A DNA stretch of 64,000 nt from Halocynthiibacter styelae (lineage in GTDB: Bacteria; Pseudomonadota; Alphaproteobacteria; Rhodobacterales; Rhodobacteraceae), in assembly GCF_016123485.1 (NCBI RefSeq), contig NZ_JADCKQ010000003.1:281166-345165 (forward strand), given 5' to 3'. The number at the start of each line of letters is the position of its first letter. The first letter of the stretch is position 1. Below the pieces are notes generated by a model. That model worked only from the letters and a program-made list of their open reading frames with translations. It was not told the DNA's origin and did no database searches. The position numbers and the translations under genes are program-made. Below are positions 1-9,147 of the stretch, piece after piece.

Positions 1-32
1 CACCAACTATCTTGTTGATTAGATAAGCGGGG

Positions 33-145
33 TATCCGTTAGAGTATGCCGTAGCGGACATCCCACACTTCCCCGAAATAATGTCCGTTAGACGTTCAAA
101 TTCCTTACGGACACTGATATAAACGGACAGGAATCATACGGACAT
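33..145. promoter_or_regulatory. Putative resolvase res/recombination region
   Basis: The 126 bp upstream of the resolvase carry repeated copies of a TGTCCGT/ACGGACA element. One imperfect inverted repeat spans 33-61 (TATCCGTTA ... TAGCGGACAT). A better one spans 82-113 (TGTCCGTTAG ... CTTACGGACA). Further ACGGACA half-sites lie at 107-113, 123-129 and 138-144. Several inverted binding sites of about 30 bp directly upstream of a serine resolvase match the layout of a res site that doubles as an autoregulated promoter. This is inference from pattern; the crossover dinucleotide cannot be assigned. Confidence 0.55.
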
Positions 146-158
146 CCATGGAGGCAAT

Positions 159-791
159 TTGCAGACAATCTTATACGCACGAGTTTCAACCCGGGATCAA
201 ACACTCGAACACCAAATCACTCAAGCCGAGGCTGCGGGGTTCAATATCGATGAGGTTGTCGCCGACCATGGCGTCTCTGGGGTTCAGCACAAACTGCGTG
301 AAAGGCCAGAGGGTCGAAGGTTGTACGACAAACTCCGTGCCGGTGATGTGCTTGTTCTGCGATGGCTTGATAGGCTCGGGCGAAATTACGACGATGTGAC
401 CGACGCAGTTCGCCACTTCATCCGTAAAGGTGTCGTTATCCGAACGATCATCAACGATATGACATTTGACGGTGCCACCACGGACCCTGTGCAACAGGCG
501 GTTCGTGATGCCTTGATTGCTTTCCTTGCAGCAACAGCACAGGCGCAGGCCGAGGCCACCAAGGTGGCACAGCAGGCTGGTATCGAATTGGCAAAAGAGA
601 AAGGGGATCGGTTCCGAGGACGTAAACCGTCCTATGATCGTCAGACCTTTGACATGGCCGTTAGTCTGATCGGGCTGGGGCACGGGCCAAGTGCCGTGGC
701 GAAGGAAACGGGACTATCACGCCAAGCTGTCATACGCATCCGTGACAACACTAACGATGCCGTCGCTGCGATGGAACGTTGGGGGCTATGA
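159..791 (+). CDS. Serine recombinase, resolvase/invertase family
   Basis: 210-aa small serine recombinase. The N-terminal catalytic domain begins ILYARVSTRDQ, with the expected active-site Ser at residue 10 and Arg at residue 8, and continues with the resolvase core GDVLVLRWLDRLGRN. The C-terminus (about residues 170-198) is a helix-turn-helix (AVAKETGLSRQAVIRI) like the DNA-binding domain of Tn3-type resolvases and Pin/Gin invertases. The TTG start is chosen because GGAGG lies a few bases upstream; the ATG at 148 is in another frame. It lies at the edge of a defence-type island and is probably its mobility or multimer-resolution enzyme. It is too small to be a large phage-type serine integrase. 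Confidence 0.9.
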   Translation: MQTILYARVSTRDQTLEHQITQAEAAGFNIDEVVADHGVSGVQHKLRERPEGRRLYDKLRAGDVLVLRWLDRLGRNYDDVTDAVRHFIRKGVVIRTIINDMTFDGATTDPVQQAVRDALIAFLAATAQAQAEATKVAQQAGIELAKEKGDRFRGRKPSYDRQTFDMAVSLIGLGHGPSAVAKETGLSRQAVIRIRDNTNDAVAAMERWGL

Positions 792-958
792 AGTCAGTTT
801 CCTTGCTTAGTTCATTCAAATTACAGACTGTTTCGAAGATCGCAGGGCAGTAGTCGGCTCTGCTATCTGCGTGGATACTTCTAGCGTAAATCTAAAGACA
901 TTGCTGGTCAGGTGCGCCTTTATCCCTTAGGTTGTGGGGAAAAGTTGAAGGCTTGAGC

Positions 959-2068
959 ATGTTGATTAACAGAAGCGACATTTACGACAAAAATTTGAAT
1001 TTTCTAATTGGCTCCGGTGCATCGGTCGGAGTATTGCCGACTCTGGCATTGCAATTAAAACAGAGTGGAACGACTGCTCCTCACACTCTTGAAACGTTAG
1101 CCACAAAATTTGAGGCTGACGACAGCCTGATGTGTTTAATTTTTTCCTATTATGTTGAAAAGGTAATTGCACCCGCTGCTAATTTTGACATTTCAAAGCT
1201 GACCGATGAGCAGAGGGCTGTTTTAGACAACTATGTTGTCTTTCTAGAAACAATACTCACCCTGTTGAATAAGCAACGAAATGGGCGACGGGCGAACATT
1301 TTCACGACTAACTACGATGGGCTGATCGCCCATTGCGCAGAGCGCATGATTCAGCATGGCCAGCATGATTTTATTCTGAATGATGGTGGCTCAGGCTTTG
1401 TAAAAAGAATGCTTCAAACAAGAAGCTTCAATCGATTTGTCAAAGATCAGGGTTCATTTGATCGTCACGAAGTAAGCGTACCGCAAATTAATCTCATCCA
1501 ACCGCATGGTTCGGCCTATTGGTATAAAGATGGGGAAAATATTGAAATATCCTACGACTTGACGCGCTCAACAAAACGCATTTCGGAAGTGCCAACATGT
1601 CTTAAAGCCAAGTTCGAGGAGTTTCTGGGTGACAAAGATAAGAGCGATAGCGATATTGCAGCAGAAAATTTTAGTGTCGATTCAGCTGCATGTGCCAAAT
1701 TCTGGCAGAAATACGAGGAACTTCCCATAGTTAACCCTACAAAGTGGAAGTTTAATGAAACCGTCTTTGAGGAGCACTACTACCAATCGCTTCGTGCGCT
1801 AAGCTACGAGCTAGAGAAGCCAAACTCTGTATTTATTGTGTTCGGGTTCTCATTTGCGGATGAACACATTTTGAGCCTCGTTAAGCGTTCTCTTTCAAAC
1901 CCAACTTTAAAAGTCTTTGTTTGCTGTTTTAATGACAGGCAAAAGGCAGATTTAGAGGGAAAGTTCAATATTTTTGATAATGTTGAGTTGGTTCGAGTGG
2001 ATGGGGATTTGGATTTCGATAAATTTAATGGTGAAGTTTTTAATGCCAACCCAGAGCCGACCGCATGA
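959..2068 (+). CDS. SIR2-domain NAD-hydrolase-type defence protein
   Basis: 369-aa protein with SIR2-like signatures: a nucleotide-binding GSGAS loop near residues 17-21, FTTNYDGLI near 114, QPHGSAYW near 181, and GFSFADEHIL near 294. In anti-phage systems such proteins hydrolyse NAD+ once activated. It overlaps the next gene, a HerA-type ATPase, by 4 bp, which is the arrangement of SIR2-HerA (Nezha-type) defence pairs in which both proteins form one large complex. Start ATG 959 is preferred over a GTG at 932 because an AAGGCTTGAG stretch precedes it and homology begins at the Rossmann strand. The base composition is visibly AT-richer than the catabolic genes downstream, suggesting transfer. 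NADase activity is inferred from the family. Confidence 0.85.
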   Translation: MLINRSDIYDKNLNFLIGSGASVGVLPTLALQLKQSGTTAPHTLETLATKFEADDSLMCLIFSYYVEKVIAPAANFDISKLTDEQRAVLDNYVVFLETILTLLNKQRNGRRANIFTTNYDGLIAHCAERMIQHGQHDFILNDGGSGFVKRMLQTRSFNRFVKDQGSFDRHEVSVPQINLIQPHGSAYWYKDGENIEISYDLTRSTKRISEVPTCLKAKFEEFLGDKDKSDSDIAAENFSVDSAACAKFWQKYEELPIVNPTKWKFNETVFEEHYYQSLRALSYELEKPNSVFIVFGFSFADEHILSLVKRSLSNPTLKVFVCCFNDRQKADLEGKFNIFDNVELVRVDGDLDFDKFNGEVFNANPEPTA

Positions 2069-3834
2069 TAGAGGTCGGTCAAGTCACTGCGGTAGTCGGC
2101 GTTGAGATAACGATCAAAGCAAACGAAAATTCTAGCTTGGAAACACACTTCTATCGCGGTCAGGCGTTTAAGGGTGTTTCCATCCGAGAGTACATTACTG
2201 TGGATCACGGGTTTCGTGAAGTCGTCTGCAAAGTCGAGGGGGAGTATCTTGATGAGAGCCACACGGAGGGCAAAGGTCCGAACCTGCAATATGTTCGTAG
2301 ACTAAAGGTTCGTCCTATTGGCTATTTCGAAGACGAAAAGTTCTTTGATGGCATCAAGTTTCTGCCAAAGATCGGTGATCCTGCGAAGCTCATGTCAGAG
2401 CGGAAAGTCGAAAAGATATTTGAGCGCACAGTTTCCGATGGCTTCAAGATTGGTTCTCTAATGAAGGAGGACCTGCCTATTTCCCTACCGTGGCAGAAGA
2501 TTTTCAACAGTCATTTGGGCATATTTGGAAACACAGGAAGCGGGAAATCCAATACACTGACGAAGCTCTTCACTGTTCTTTTTGAGAACAAATTCGATAC
2601 CTTGGCCGATATCAGTCAGTTTGTATTTTTGGACTTTAACGGTGAGTACACTGGTGAACAACTTGTAGATTCCGGGAAAAAAACTGTGCTGCGCTTGAAG
2701 ACCCGGGCTGCTGGGGGTGATCAGTTTCATTTAGCGGAAAGCCAATTTTGGGATGTTGAAACGTTAGGTATTTTATTTCAAGCCACCGCGAATACACAGA
2801 AACCATTTTTACGGAGGATCGTCGATGACCGGAAAAGGTTCTCTGTCAATGTGAATAGCCTGACTGCTTATGTGAAGTCTATCTTTCGGCGCGTTCTGAA
2901 CTCTGAGCATCCAAGTGCGGAAGCATTGGAACTTTTGAAATCACTCTCACGCCATCTTGGAATAGGTGACGAATTGGCCGAAGCACTCAATAAGGTCGGC
3001 TATCATCGCAACAACCAGTCCTTCTATTTCGATAGTGTTAGAGGTTCATATTTTGGTGTTGGCAACTCGACTTATGATGACCATTTCGGCGCACTTGTTG
3101 ATGCAATCGAATTTGAAGCTCCTGATGGCTTTCGTGAGTTGCAAATTCGTGCCGAGTTAAAGCTTATTTCTGACTTGCTTTATGGTTCAGTGCAGTATGA
3201 GCATATTCAGCCCCTAATGCGTCGCATCGAAGCGTTGATGGGGGATTTCACGAAGGTCATTGCCATACGGCAAGGAGATGAAGAAGAAGGCCCTGTAACA
3301 GTAATTTCGCTTCGGGAATGCAATCAGGAAATCAAAAAAATCCTCCCGATACTGATAGCGAAGCACTACTATGAGGAGCACAAGCGCAGAGTATCTTCCC
3401 CTCCTGATCGAACAATGCACTTGGTCATCGATGAAGCCCATAATATCTTGTCACAACAATCAAATAGGGAAGCTGAAAGTTGGAAAGATTACCGTTTGGA
3501 GCTATTTGAAGAAATCATCAAAGAAGGCCGAAAATTTGGTGCATTCATGACACTGGCCAGCCAACGTCCTGCGGATATTTCTCCTACAGTAGTGTCCCAA
3601 CTGCATAACTACTTCATTCATCGATTGGTAAATGATCGTGATCTCACACTCTTAGAGAACACGATTTCGACGCTCGACAGTATTTCACGGAGCCAAATAC
3701 CAAGCCTACCTCAAGGGGCATGTGTGGTGACTGGTACAACCTTTGACATCCCAATGTTGTTGCAAGTTGATAAACTTCCCAAAGAGCAAGAGCCTGATAG
3801 TAGTGACGTGGATTTGGTTGATCTTTGGGGCTGA
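2065..3834 (+). CDS. HerA-like hexameric ATPase (DUF87), SIR2 partner
   Basis: 589-aa FtsK/HerA-superfamily ATPase. It has an N-terminal beta-barrel-like HAS region (residues 1-110), a Walker A loop GNTGSGKSNT near residue 155, Walker B HLVIDEAHNIL near 451, and a sensor-like stretch FMTLASQRPADIS near 496. HerA proteins assemble into ring translocases. With an adjacent SIR2 protein they form a complex that depletes NAD+ during phage infection. ATGA overlap with the SIR2 gene implies translational coupling. Length and motifs look intact, so the pair is probably functional. What triggers it is not visible in the sequence. Confidence 0.87.
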   Translation: MIEVGQVTAVVGVEITIKANENSSLETHFYRGQAFKGVSIREYITVDHGFREVVCKVEGEYLDESHTEGKGPNLQYVRRLKVRPIGYFEDEKFFDGIKFLPKIGDPAKLMSERKVEKIFERTVSDGFKIGSLMKEDLPISLPWQKIFNSHLGIFGNTGSGKSNTLTKLFTVLFENKFDTLADISQFVFLDFNGEYTGEQLVDSGKKTVLRLKTRAAGGDQFHLAESQFWDVETLGILFQATANTQKPFLRRIVDDRKRFSVNVNSLTAYVKSIFRRVLNSEHPSAEALELLKSLSRHLGIGDELAEALNKVGYHRNNQSFYFDSVRGSYFGVGNSTYDDHFGALVDAIEFEAPDGFRELQIRAELKLISDLLYGSVQYEHIQPLMRRIEALMGDFTKVIAIRQGDEEEGPVTVISLRECNQEIKKILPILIAKHYYEEHKRRVSSPPDRTMHLVIDEAHNILSQQSNREAESWKDYRLELFEEIIKEGRKFGAFMTLASQRPADISPTVVSQLHNYFIHRLVNDRDLTLLENTISTLDSISRSQIPSLPQGACVVTGTTFDIPMLLQVDKLPKEQEPDSSDVDLVDLWG

Positions 3835-3958
3835 TACGGCTTTTGGGGCATGGAGCATTGCGGCTGACAAATAGTCCTCAAAATTGACCAAGTGCACTTT
3901 CTCTTAGCTCACTGGAACCCAGAAGAGAGTCATTTTGACATGAAAATGAGAACGTATT

Positions 3959-6859
3959 TTGACACGAATTAAAACTAAGCCATTGCTAGGGTTTCTCTTG
4001 AACCCATTCGGGGTACATGCCCGTAGCATAGAATTGCAGGATGACGAACTGTTGGTCGCTGCCCGGCGTGATCGGTGTATTCAGATTGGCAGCCTAAAAA
4101 CCGCCCCATCAATCAAAACAGGCTTCATGGGCAGCACCTTGAATGTTTCCATCGATGACGGAACGAGTGTTGCGCTCCGAGGAACCAAGCATAGTGATGC
4201 GATCTCATTCAAGGAAAGCGTTCAATCCAACTGGGTCGCCCACAACACAGCACTGTTTGAAAAAGAACGCTCGACCATTGATGACATCCTACGTGTCATT
4301 GCTAAATTGTCGGAACCTTCGTGTTATCCGTCAGCCTATTTGTTTTCGCCCACCCTTGTGAGGGCAAAAGCTCTTAACAGCGAACTCCTGACGAAATTAC
4401 CAGAAGAAGCCATAGGCGTAGGCGTTTTCGAACAAATTCAATCGATTCAGGATTTCGTACAAAACGCTGTTGTCATGCGTGATCAGGCAATCAAGAAATT
4501 TGAGACGCAGCAACTCCCCCAGTGGGCCGACTTCTTTGACACATTCGAAAGCAACCCACTGACACCAGAGCAGCGGATATCGATCCTTGCCGACGAAGAT
4601 GCGACGCTTGTGCTGGCTGGGGCAGGATCGGGTAAAACGAGTGTCATCACTGCCAAAGCTGGCTACCTAATCAAGTCTGGCATCAGGCAACCAGAAGAAA
4701 TCCTGCTACTTGCATTTGCCAGAGACGCCGCCAAGGAAATGTCAGAACGGATCGAAGAACGATGCGGTGAACCATTAGAAGCCCGAACGTTTCATTCGCT
4801 GGCCTATGACATCATAGGGGTGGTTGAAGGAAGCAAACCCGCCCTTGCGGCACATGCGACAGATGACAAAGCCTTCATGGCACTGATCAAAGAAATCTTG
4901 CGCTATCTTGTCCACACGGTAGCAGAGGTATCCAAATCGATTATTGGATGGTTTTCTCACGCCCGCTTGGAAGGCAAGACCGAATGGGATTTTAAGAAAA
5001 AGCACGACTACTATACCTACGTCGAAAAAATGGACCTTCGAACTCTTCAAGGGGAACAGGTCAAGAGTTTCGAAGAGTTGATGATCGCGAACTGGTTGTT
5101 CGAAAACGGGATCGAATACGAATACGAACCCAATTACGAACACAAAGTATCCGAAGGCGGCTACCGTGATTACTGCCCAGATTTCCGTCTCAAGAAAAGC
5201 GGTGTCTACATCGAACATTTTGGTGTGCGACGAACCAAGAAAAACGATGGCACCTATCATCTGACCACAGCACCCTTCGTTGACCGTGAAGAATACTTGG
5301 AAGGTATGGCGTGGAAACGCGATATTCACAGCGAACACGATACAACGTTGATTGAGACGTTCAGCTATGAGCGTGAAGATGGGCGTCTGCTTGAAGCTTT
5401 GGCTGAGAAAATTGCACCATTTGAAACACCCAACCCCCGATCACGGGAGACCCTGTTCGATATTGTCGTTGAAATGAAGCAAGCTGACAGCTTTGTTCAG
5501 CTTATCGGCACATTCTTACGTCATTATAAAGGTGGCGGATACCAGTTAGCCGAATGTGAAAACAAAGCAGGAAAGCTCAAGTTGGGCAGACGGGCTACGG
5601 CATTCTTATCTGTCTTTGCCCCCCTCTACGCCGAGTACCAGAGACGACTGGATGGCCGCATCGATTTCGAAGACATGATCCTGAGGGCGTCCAACTACGT
5701 GGAAAACGGGGCATATCACAGCCCATTTAAGCACATATTGGTGGATGAGTTTCAGGACATATCCCGCAGTCGTGGGTGCTTGGTGCAGGCTCTGAAAGCG
5801 CAGCATGTCGATGCGAGGGTTTTTGCTGTAGGTGACGACTGGCAATCGATCTACCGCTTTGCGGGTTCAGACATCAATCTGATGCGTGGTTTCGGCCAGG
5901 AGTTTGGTGGTGCTTTCGATGGGCGATCTGATGTTCACCGCGTTGTTGATCTTGGCCGAACCTTTCGGTCGGTGGATCAGATTGCCTATGCCGCAAAGAA
6001 ATTTGTACTTCAAAACCCCGTCCAGTTGAAAAAGACAGTAATCCCTGCGGGAACCGCAGACCATCCAGCCCTGAGGGTGGTCTCTACTTACCGTCACGAC
6101 GCAGATGAAAAGCTCAAACAGGTATTGCGTTCGCTGCATGAAATCGCTGTATCAAAAAGAAAACCAGAATCCGTGCTGCTGCTGGGGCGATACAGATATC
6201 TGGCTCCGTCCAACCTTGCGCAGCTGCGTCGTGAATTCCCCAGCCTGAATATATCATTCAGAACGATTCACTCGTCTAAGGGGTTGGAAGCTGACCATGT
6301 TATCCTGCTCAACCTTTATCGAGGCCGAACAGGGTTTCCTTCCGAAATCGTTGATGACCCTCTTTTGAATTTGGTGTCACCCGATGCCGAACCCTTCGAG
6401 AATGCAGAAGAACGCCGTGTCATGTATGTGGCTCTGACCCGTGCACGTCATACTGTGACATTGATGGGGTCTGCATCTAAGCAGTCAGCTTTCGTCACGG
6501 AATTATTGGCCGATCCTGAATATGGCGTTTCCGGCAGCGAAGCATTGGATGAGGTGAACCACATTTGCGGCGAATGCGGAGGGCAACTTTTGGCATTCCC
6601 AACTAAAAACGGGCGTACTTGGTACAGGTGTGAACACGCTGAGCTTTGCGGATATTCACTGAATGCCTGTTCAGAGTGCGGGAGTGGCTTGCCTGAAAAA
6701 CGAGATAAATCAGGGATGAAGACGTGCACATGTGGTGCGCTATATCCGAGTTGCCCGCAATGTGAGAACGGCTGGCTTGTTGAGCGACGGGGGCGGTATG
6801 GCCGCTTCTTAGGATGCGTGAGTTTTCCTCGCTGTAAGGGGAAGGCGAAAGCCACTTGA
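3959..6859 (+). CDS. UvrD/helicase IV-like helicase with nuclease-like insert and zinc ribbons
   Basis: 966-aa superfamily 1 helicase. Walker A GAGSGKT lies near residue 221, a DEFQD box near 594, a QSIYRFAGSD motif near 630, and late motifs TIHSSKGLEADHVIL and VALTRAR near 775 and 822. Between the helicase halves (about residues 370-420) is an insert with E...NGIEYEYE...CPDFRL...VYIEHFG, resembling PD-(D/E)XK nucleases and seen in helicase IV relatives. The C-terminus (from about 868) has CxxC pairs forming topoisomerase-type zinc ribbons. No ATG fits the N-terminus; TTG 3959 is the best start, and an ATG 50 codons in is the alternative. It lies 125 bp after herA and may be an extra defence gene or general DNA repair. 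Confidence 0.8.
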   Translation: MTRIKTKPLLGFLLNPFGVHARSIELQDDELLVAARRDRCIQIGSLKTAPSIKTGFMGSTLNVSIDDGTSVALRGTKHSDAISFKESVQSNWVAHNTALFEKERSTIDDILRVIAKLSEPSCYPSAYLFSPTLVRAKALNSELLTKLPEEAIGVGVFEQIQSIQDFVQNAVVMRDQAIKKFETQQLPQWADFFDTFESNPLTPEQRISILADEDATLVLAGAGSGKTSVITAKAGYLIKSGIRQPEEILLLAFARDAAKEMSERIEERCGEPLEARTFHSLAYDIIGVVEGSKPALAAHATDDKAFMALIKEILRYLVHTVAEVSKSIIGWFSHARLEGKTEWDFKKKHDYYTYVEKMDLRTLQGEQVKSFEELMIANWLFENGIEYEYEPNYEHKVSEGGYRDYCPDFRLKKSGVYIEHFGVRRTKKNDGTYHLTTAPFVDREEYLEGMAWKRDIHSEHDTTLIETFSYEREDGRLLEALAEKIAPFETPNPRSRETLFDIVVEMKQADSFVQLIGTFLRHYKGGGYQLAECENKAGKLKLGRRATAFLSVFAPLYAEYQRRLDGRIDFEDMILRASNYVENGAYHSPFKHILVDEFQDISRSRGCLVQALKAQHVDARVFAVGDDWQSIYRFAGSDINLMRGFGQEFGGAFDGRSDVHRVVDLGRTFRSVDQIAYAAKKFVLQNPVQLKKTVIPAGTADHPALRVVSTYRHDADEKLKQVLRSLHEIAVSKRKPESVLLLGRYRYLAPSNLAQLRREFPSLNISFRTIHSSKGLEADHVILLNLYRGRTGFPSEIVDDPLLNLVSPDAEPFENAEERRVMYVALTRARHTVTLMGSASKQSAFVTELLADPEYGVSGSEALDEVNHICGECGGQLLAFPTKNGRTWYRCEHAELCGYSLNACSECGSGLPEKRDKSGMKTCTCGALYPSCPQCENGWLVERRGRYGRFLGCVSFPRCKGKAKAT

Positions 6860-6946
6860 TTTGGTTGACCTTCCGCCAAGATTGGCTTCCAATGCCCTTT
6901 ATCATTTTGATAAAACAATCACCTCCCCAAGCTTTTATGCCAAATG

Positions 6947-6960
6947 CTACACAAGTGTAG
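6947..6960. promoter_or_regulatory. Hyphenated palindrome CTACAC-AA-GTGTAG
   Basis: A perfect 6+2+6 palindrome centred 28 bp upstream of the ATG of the TPR gene, within the likely 5' leader. It could be an operator for a repressor or a weak hairpin over the leader. No cognate regulator is adjacent, so its role is unassigned. Confidence 0.3.
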
Positions 6961-6981
6961 GCTTCCAATTAAGGAAATGTT

Positions 6982-8391
6982 ATGTTTAAGAAATTTTTGA
7001 GGAAAAACGCCCCTTCTCCAGCTAGAAGTGGCGATTTCGCGGAAGGTAAACGACTGTTTGAATTAGGCGTAGCCGCTGCACATCGTGATAACTTCATCGA
7101 AGCTCAAAAGTTTTACACCCAATCTATCGAAGCATTTCCTAACCCCGTCCCTTATCTTAATAGAGGGCGGATACTAGTGAAGCGGTTGCGCCACTATGAT
7201 GCATTGAACGACTTCCAGAATGCTCTTCGTTGTGATTTGGAGCAAGGAAATGAGTTCGTTGACGAAATAAAAGGTGAAATACAATCGGTTCAATTTTTCA
7301 CGGAGCTTTATCGTGATGGGACACGTGAAAAACTAATCGCGGACTATGATACGCAAGACGATATCATGTACGTTGCACGTCGGGTTTTTTGCACTTCATT
7401 CAAAGTCAAAGCGGACGGGTTTGTTCCTTACAACTCGCCGCTGGTTCAGTTCCACTTCTTTAACGAAGTCGATAACATTGCCCGTTTTGATGACCTCTCG
7501 CTTTACCCAGAAGTAGCCGAGTTTTTGGATATCTATCCAGCCGCTTTTGTTCGTAAAATGGTTGATGCGCAAGTAGACAATGAGGCTTATTTGGTTGCTG
7601 AATCTATCCTACATCGTTTCCTTTGCGCATATGATGAAAAAAGGATGCGTTACCTAAGGCGACATATGTTGTATGATATTCATCAACGTCTCTTGGACCG
7701 CGATTACGGTGCAACGGGGCATTCAACTATGGATGCCGAACCAAATAGTCACATCATTCGAGAAGCCGCTGATTGGTTATCACTTTCTGCTGCTGGAGAG
7801 CACGATCAGAGTCTACCGCCAAAGGAAAATCAGTTGTTCAATATCTTTAAAAAGAAACCTGTCAGCACCATAACTACCCTCGGGAAAACTGCCGTGGTGG
7901 TTTCAATCACACGAAACGGGAAAATCCTGTACACAGATGACACTGTAAAAGGCTATCCGAAAGATCATCTTGAGGGCAAGGTGTTCGAGGTTTCATTCCC
8001 CACACAGACAGGTACCCCATATTTTGCGTATTATCTATGTGATGAATATTATGGCGAAGTTACGAACCCGAACATTCAAGGGACCGTGCAAATGGCTATG
8101 GGGACCTCCAAATTCAGATCAGAGGTCTCAGAAAAAATTGGGCTTTTCCTCGTTCAATACTTGAAGAGTACGTGTCGGATTGATGCGAGTAAAGAAATAG
8201 TGAGTTTTAGCCACAACCGCGCCCACACAAATGTTCTCGCATACATCGAGGCGCTGGATGATTGGTTTCCTGTTCAACATTGCGATGCGGAAGGTGATGA
8301 TGCATCTGAGTTGAAGGCCGGAATGGTAAACGATGGGACGCTGTCCGTATCGCAGGTCATAGCTGTGTCAGACTTGTCTCCAACAGGATAA
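6982..8391 (+). CDS. TPR-repeat protein of unknown function
   Basis: 469 aa with no signal peptide or membrane segment. Residues 20-90 contain two TPR-like helical pairs (RLFELGVAAAHRDNFIEAQK, then ALNDFQNALRCD), a protein-protein interaction scaffold. The middle is helical. From about residue 295 a second domain (TLGKTAVVVSITRNGKIL ... YFAYYLCDEYYGEV) has predicted mixed alpha/beta content and no motif I recognise. It follows the helicase by 122 bp and ends the accessory island before tRNA-Ser. It could belong to a defence system with the helicase or be an independent cargo gene. ATG is preceded by AAGGAA. Confidence 0.6.
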   Translation: MFKKFLRKNAPSPARSGDFAEGKRLFELGVAAAHRDNFIEAQKFYTQSIEAFPNPVPYLNRGRILVKRLRHYDALNDFQNALRCDLEQGNEFVDEIKGEIQSVQFFTELYRDGTREKLIADYDTQDDIMYVARRVFCTSFKVKADGFVPYNSPLVQFHFFNEVDNIARFDDLSLYPEVAEFLDIYPAAFVRKMVDAQVDNEAYLVAESILHRFLCAYDEKRMRYLRRHMLYDIHQRLLDRDYGATGHSTMDAEPNSHIIREAADWLSLSAAGEHDQSLPPKENQLFNIFKKKPVSTITTLGKTAVVVSITRNGKILYTDDTVKGYPKDHLEGKVFEVSFPTQTGTPYFAYYLCDEYYGEVTNPNIQGTVQMAMGTSKFRSEVSEKIGLFLVQYLKSTCRIDASKEIVSFSHNRAHTNVLAYIEALDDWFPVQHCDAEGDDASELKAGMVNDGTLSVSQVIAVSDLSPTG

Positions 8392-8717
8392 GCGACCCCT
8401 TCGGCCTTTATAGTGTATTACACATGAGGTTCATCTAAGAGGCGCTACGATCTTCACCATGTCAGCTACACCTAACAACCATCTGCGAATCAATGAGTAA
8501 GACGCTGTATCGCATGACTCTTGCCTAGCGATGGCTATGATGCTCGGAATTAGCCACTTATCGATGCAACAACTCAAGGCGCATTACTAATTAACGTCAG
8601 CAGGGCTTCTTATGCACTCTAACTTAAATTTGCTAAACATTTTGCTAAACAATCTGCTAAACGCCAAATTCTCAAGATACTGAAAACAAACAATATTTAT
8701 CAATAAAATGAGATATC
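8392..8717. other. Gene-poor stretch with short tandem repeat
   Basis: No convincing gene between the TPR gene and tRNA-Ser. Three tandem copies of TGCTAAAC at 12-bp spacing (8631, 8643, 8655) lie about 60 bp from the tRNA 3' end. Downstream of a tRNA 3' end such short direct repeats can be integrase arm sites or remnants of an integration event, but no tyrosine integrase is visible here. Confidence 0.4.
8629..8664. repeat. Three 12-bp tandem units with TGCTAAAC core
   Basis: Units TTTGCTAAACAT, TTTGCTAAACAA and TCTGCTAAACGC run head to tail. The conserved core starts at 8631, 8643 and 8655. A possible protein-binding array or a remnant of recombination arm sites; function not known. Confidence 0.5.
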
Positions 8718-8807
8718 TGGCGGAGACGAAGGGATTCGAACCCTCGAGACGATTCCTCGCCTACTCCCTTAGCAGGGGAGCGCCTTCGACCACTCGGCCA
8801 CGTCTCC
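8718..8807 (-). tRNA. tRNA-Ser(GCT)
   Basis: Read on the minus strand the gene begins GGAGACGTGGCCGAGTGG and ends with the paired CGTCTCC, discriminator G and an encoded CCA (8718-8720). The acceptor stem GGAGACG/CGTCTCC is perfect. The anticodon loop reads CTGCTAA, giving anticodon GCT for AGC/AGU serine codons. A long variable arm and the GGTTCGAATCC T-loop region are present, as expected for a class II serine tRNA of about 90 nt. It lies at the inner edge of the accessory island, consistent with tRNA genes serving as insertion sites, although no flanking attachment duplication was identified. Confidence 0.95.
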
Positions 8808-9147
8808 GCTGACCCGTTTATCTATATGTTCCCCTGGGAACAAGCGGAAAATTGAAAATATTCTGTGTATTTCGATCATTTCCCCCACGCAGAGTTCCGG
8901 AACATATCCTAGCTCACACAGGAAGGTCGGCGCTCATTTGCTTACCTTAACCCCTTGTTCTTCATGGCCTTATGCATTTTTTCTCATCCTGTTCGGCCTT
9001 GGCATCGTCTCGCGCTGTTGATTCATTCGGGCTCGTGTGACCGGTTTGAGAGGTTGTTTGCTGCAATAAATGAGCGCTTTGAGAAACATGCATACAGAGA
9101 AGCTGAGCCATTTGATTGACGCACAAGATTCTATGGATACCCCCTAA
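8808..9147. other. Gene-poor stretch upstream of the broken reverse transcriptase
   Basis: No intact gene is supported. The part from about 9070 may hold degraded N-terminal codons of the reverse transcriptase, since short reading stretches follow one another in different frames up to a stop at 9145-9147. The sequence next to the tRNA presumably contains its promoter. Confidence 0.4.

Noticed and set aside
148..399. ATG-initiated 83-codon frame overlapping the resolvase
   Set aside because: Its ATG lies next to the GGAGG site, but only the TTG frame at 159 encodes the conserved resolvase domain.
1..8807. tRNA-Ser as attachment site of an integrated island
   Set aside because: No duplicated 3' tRNA segment was found elsewhere in the window and the resolvase is not of the tRNA-integrating type, so I list only the association.
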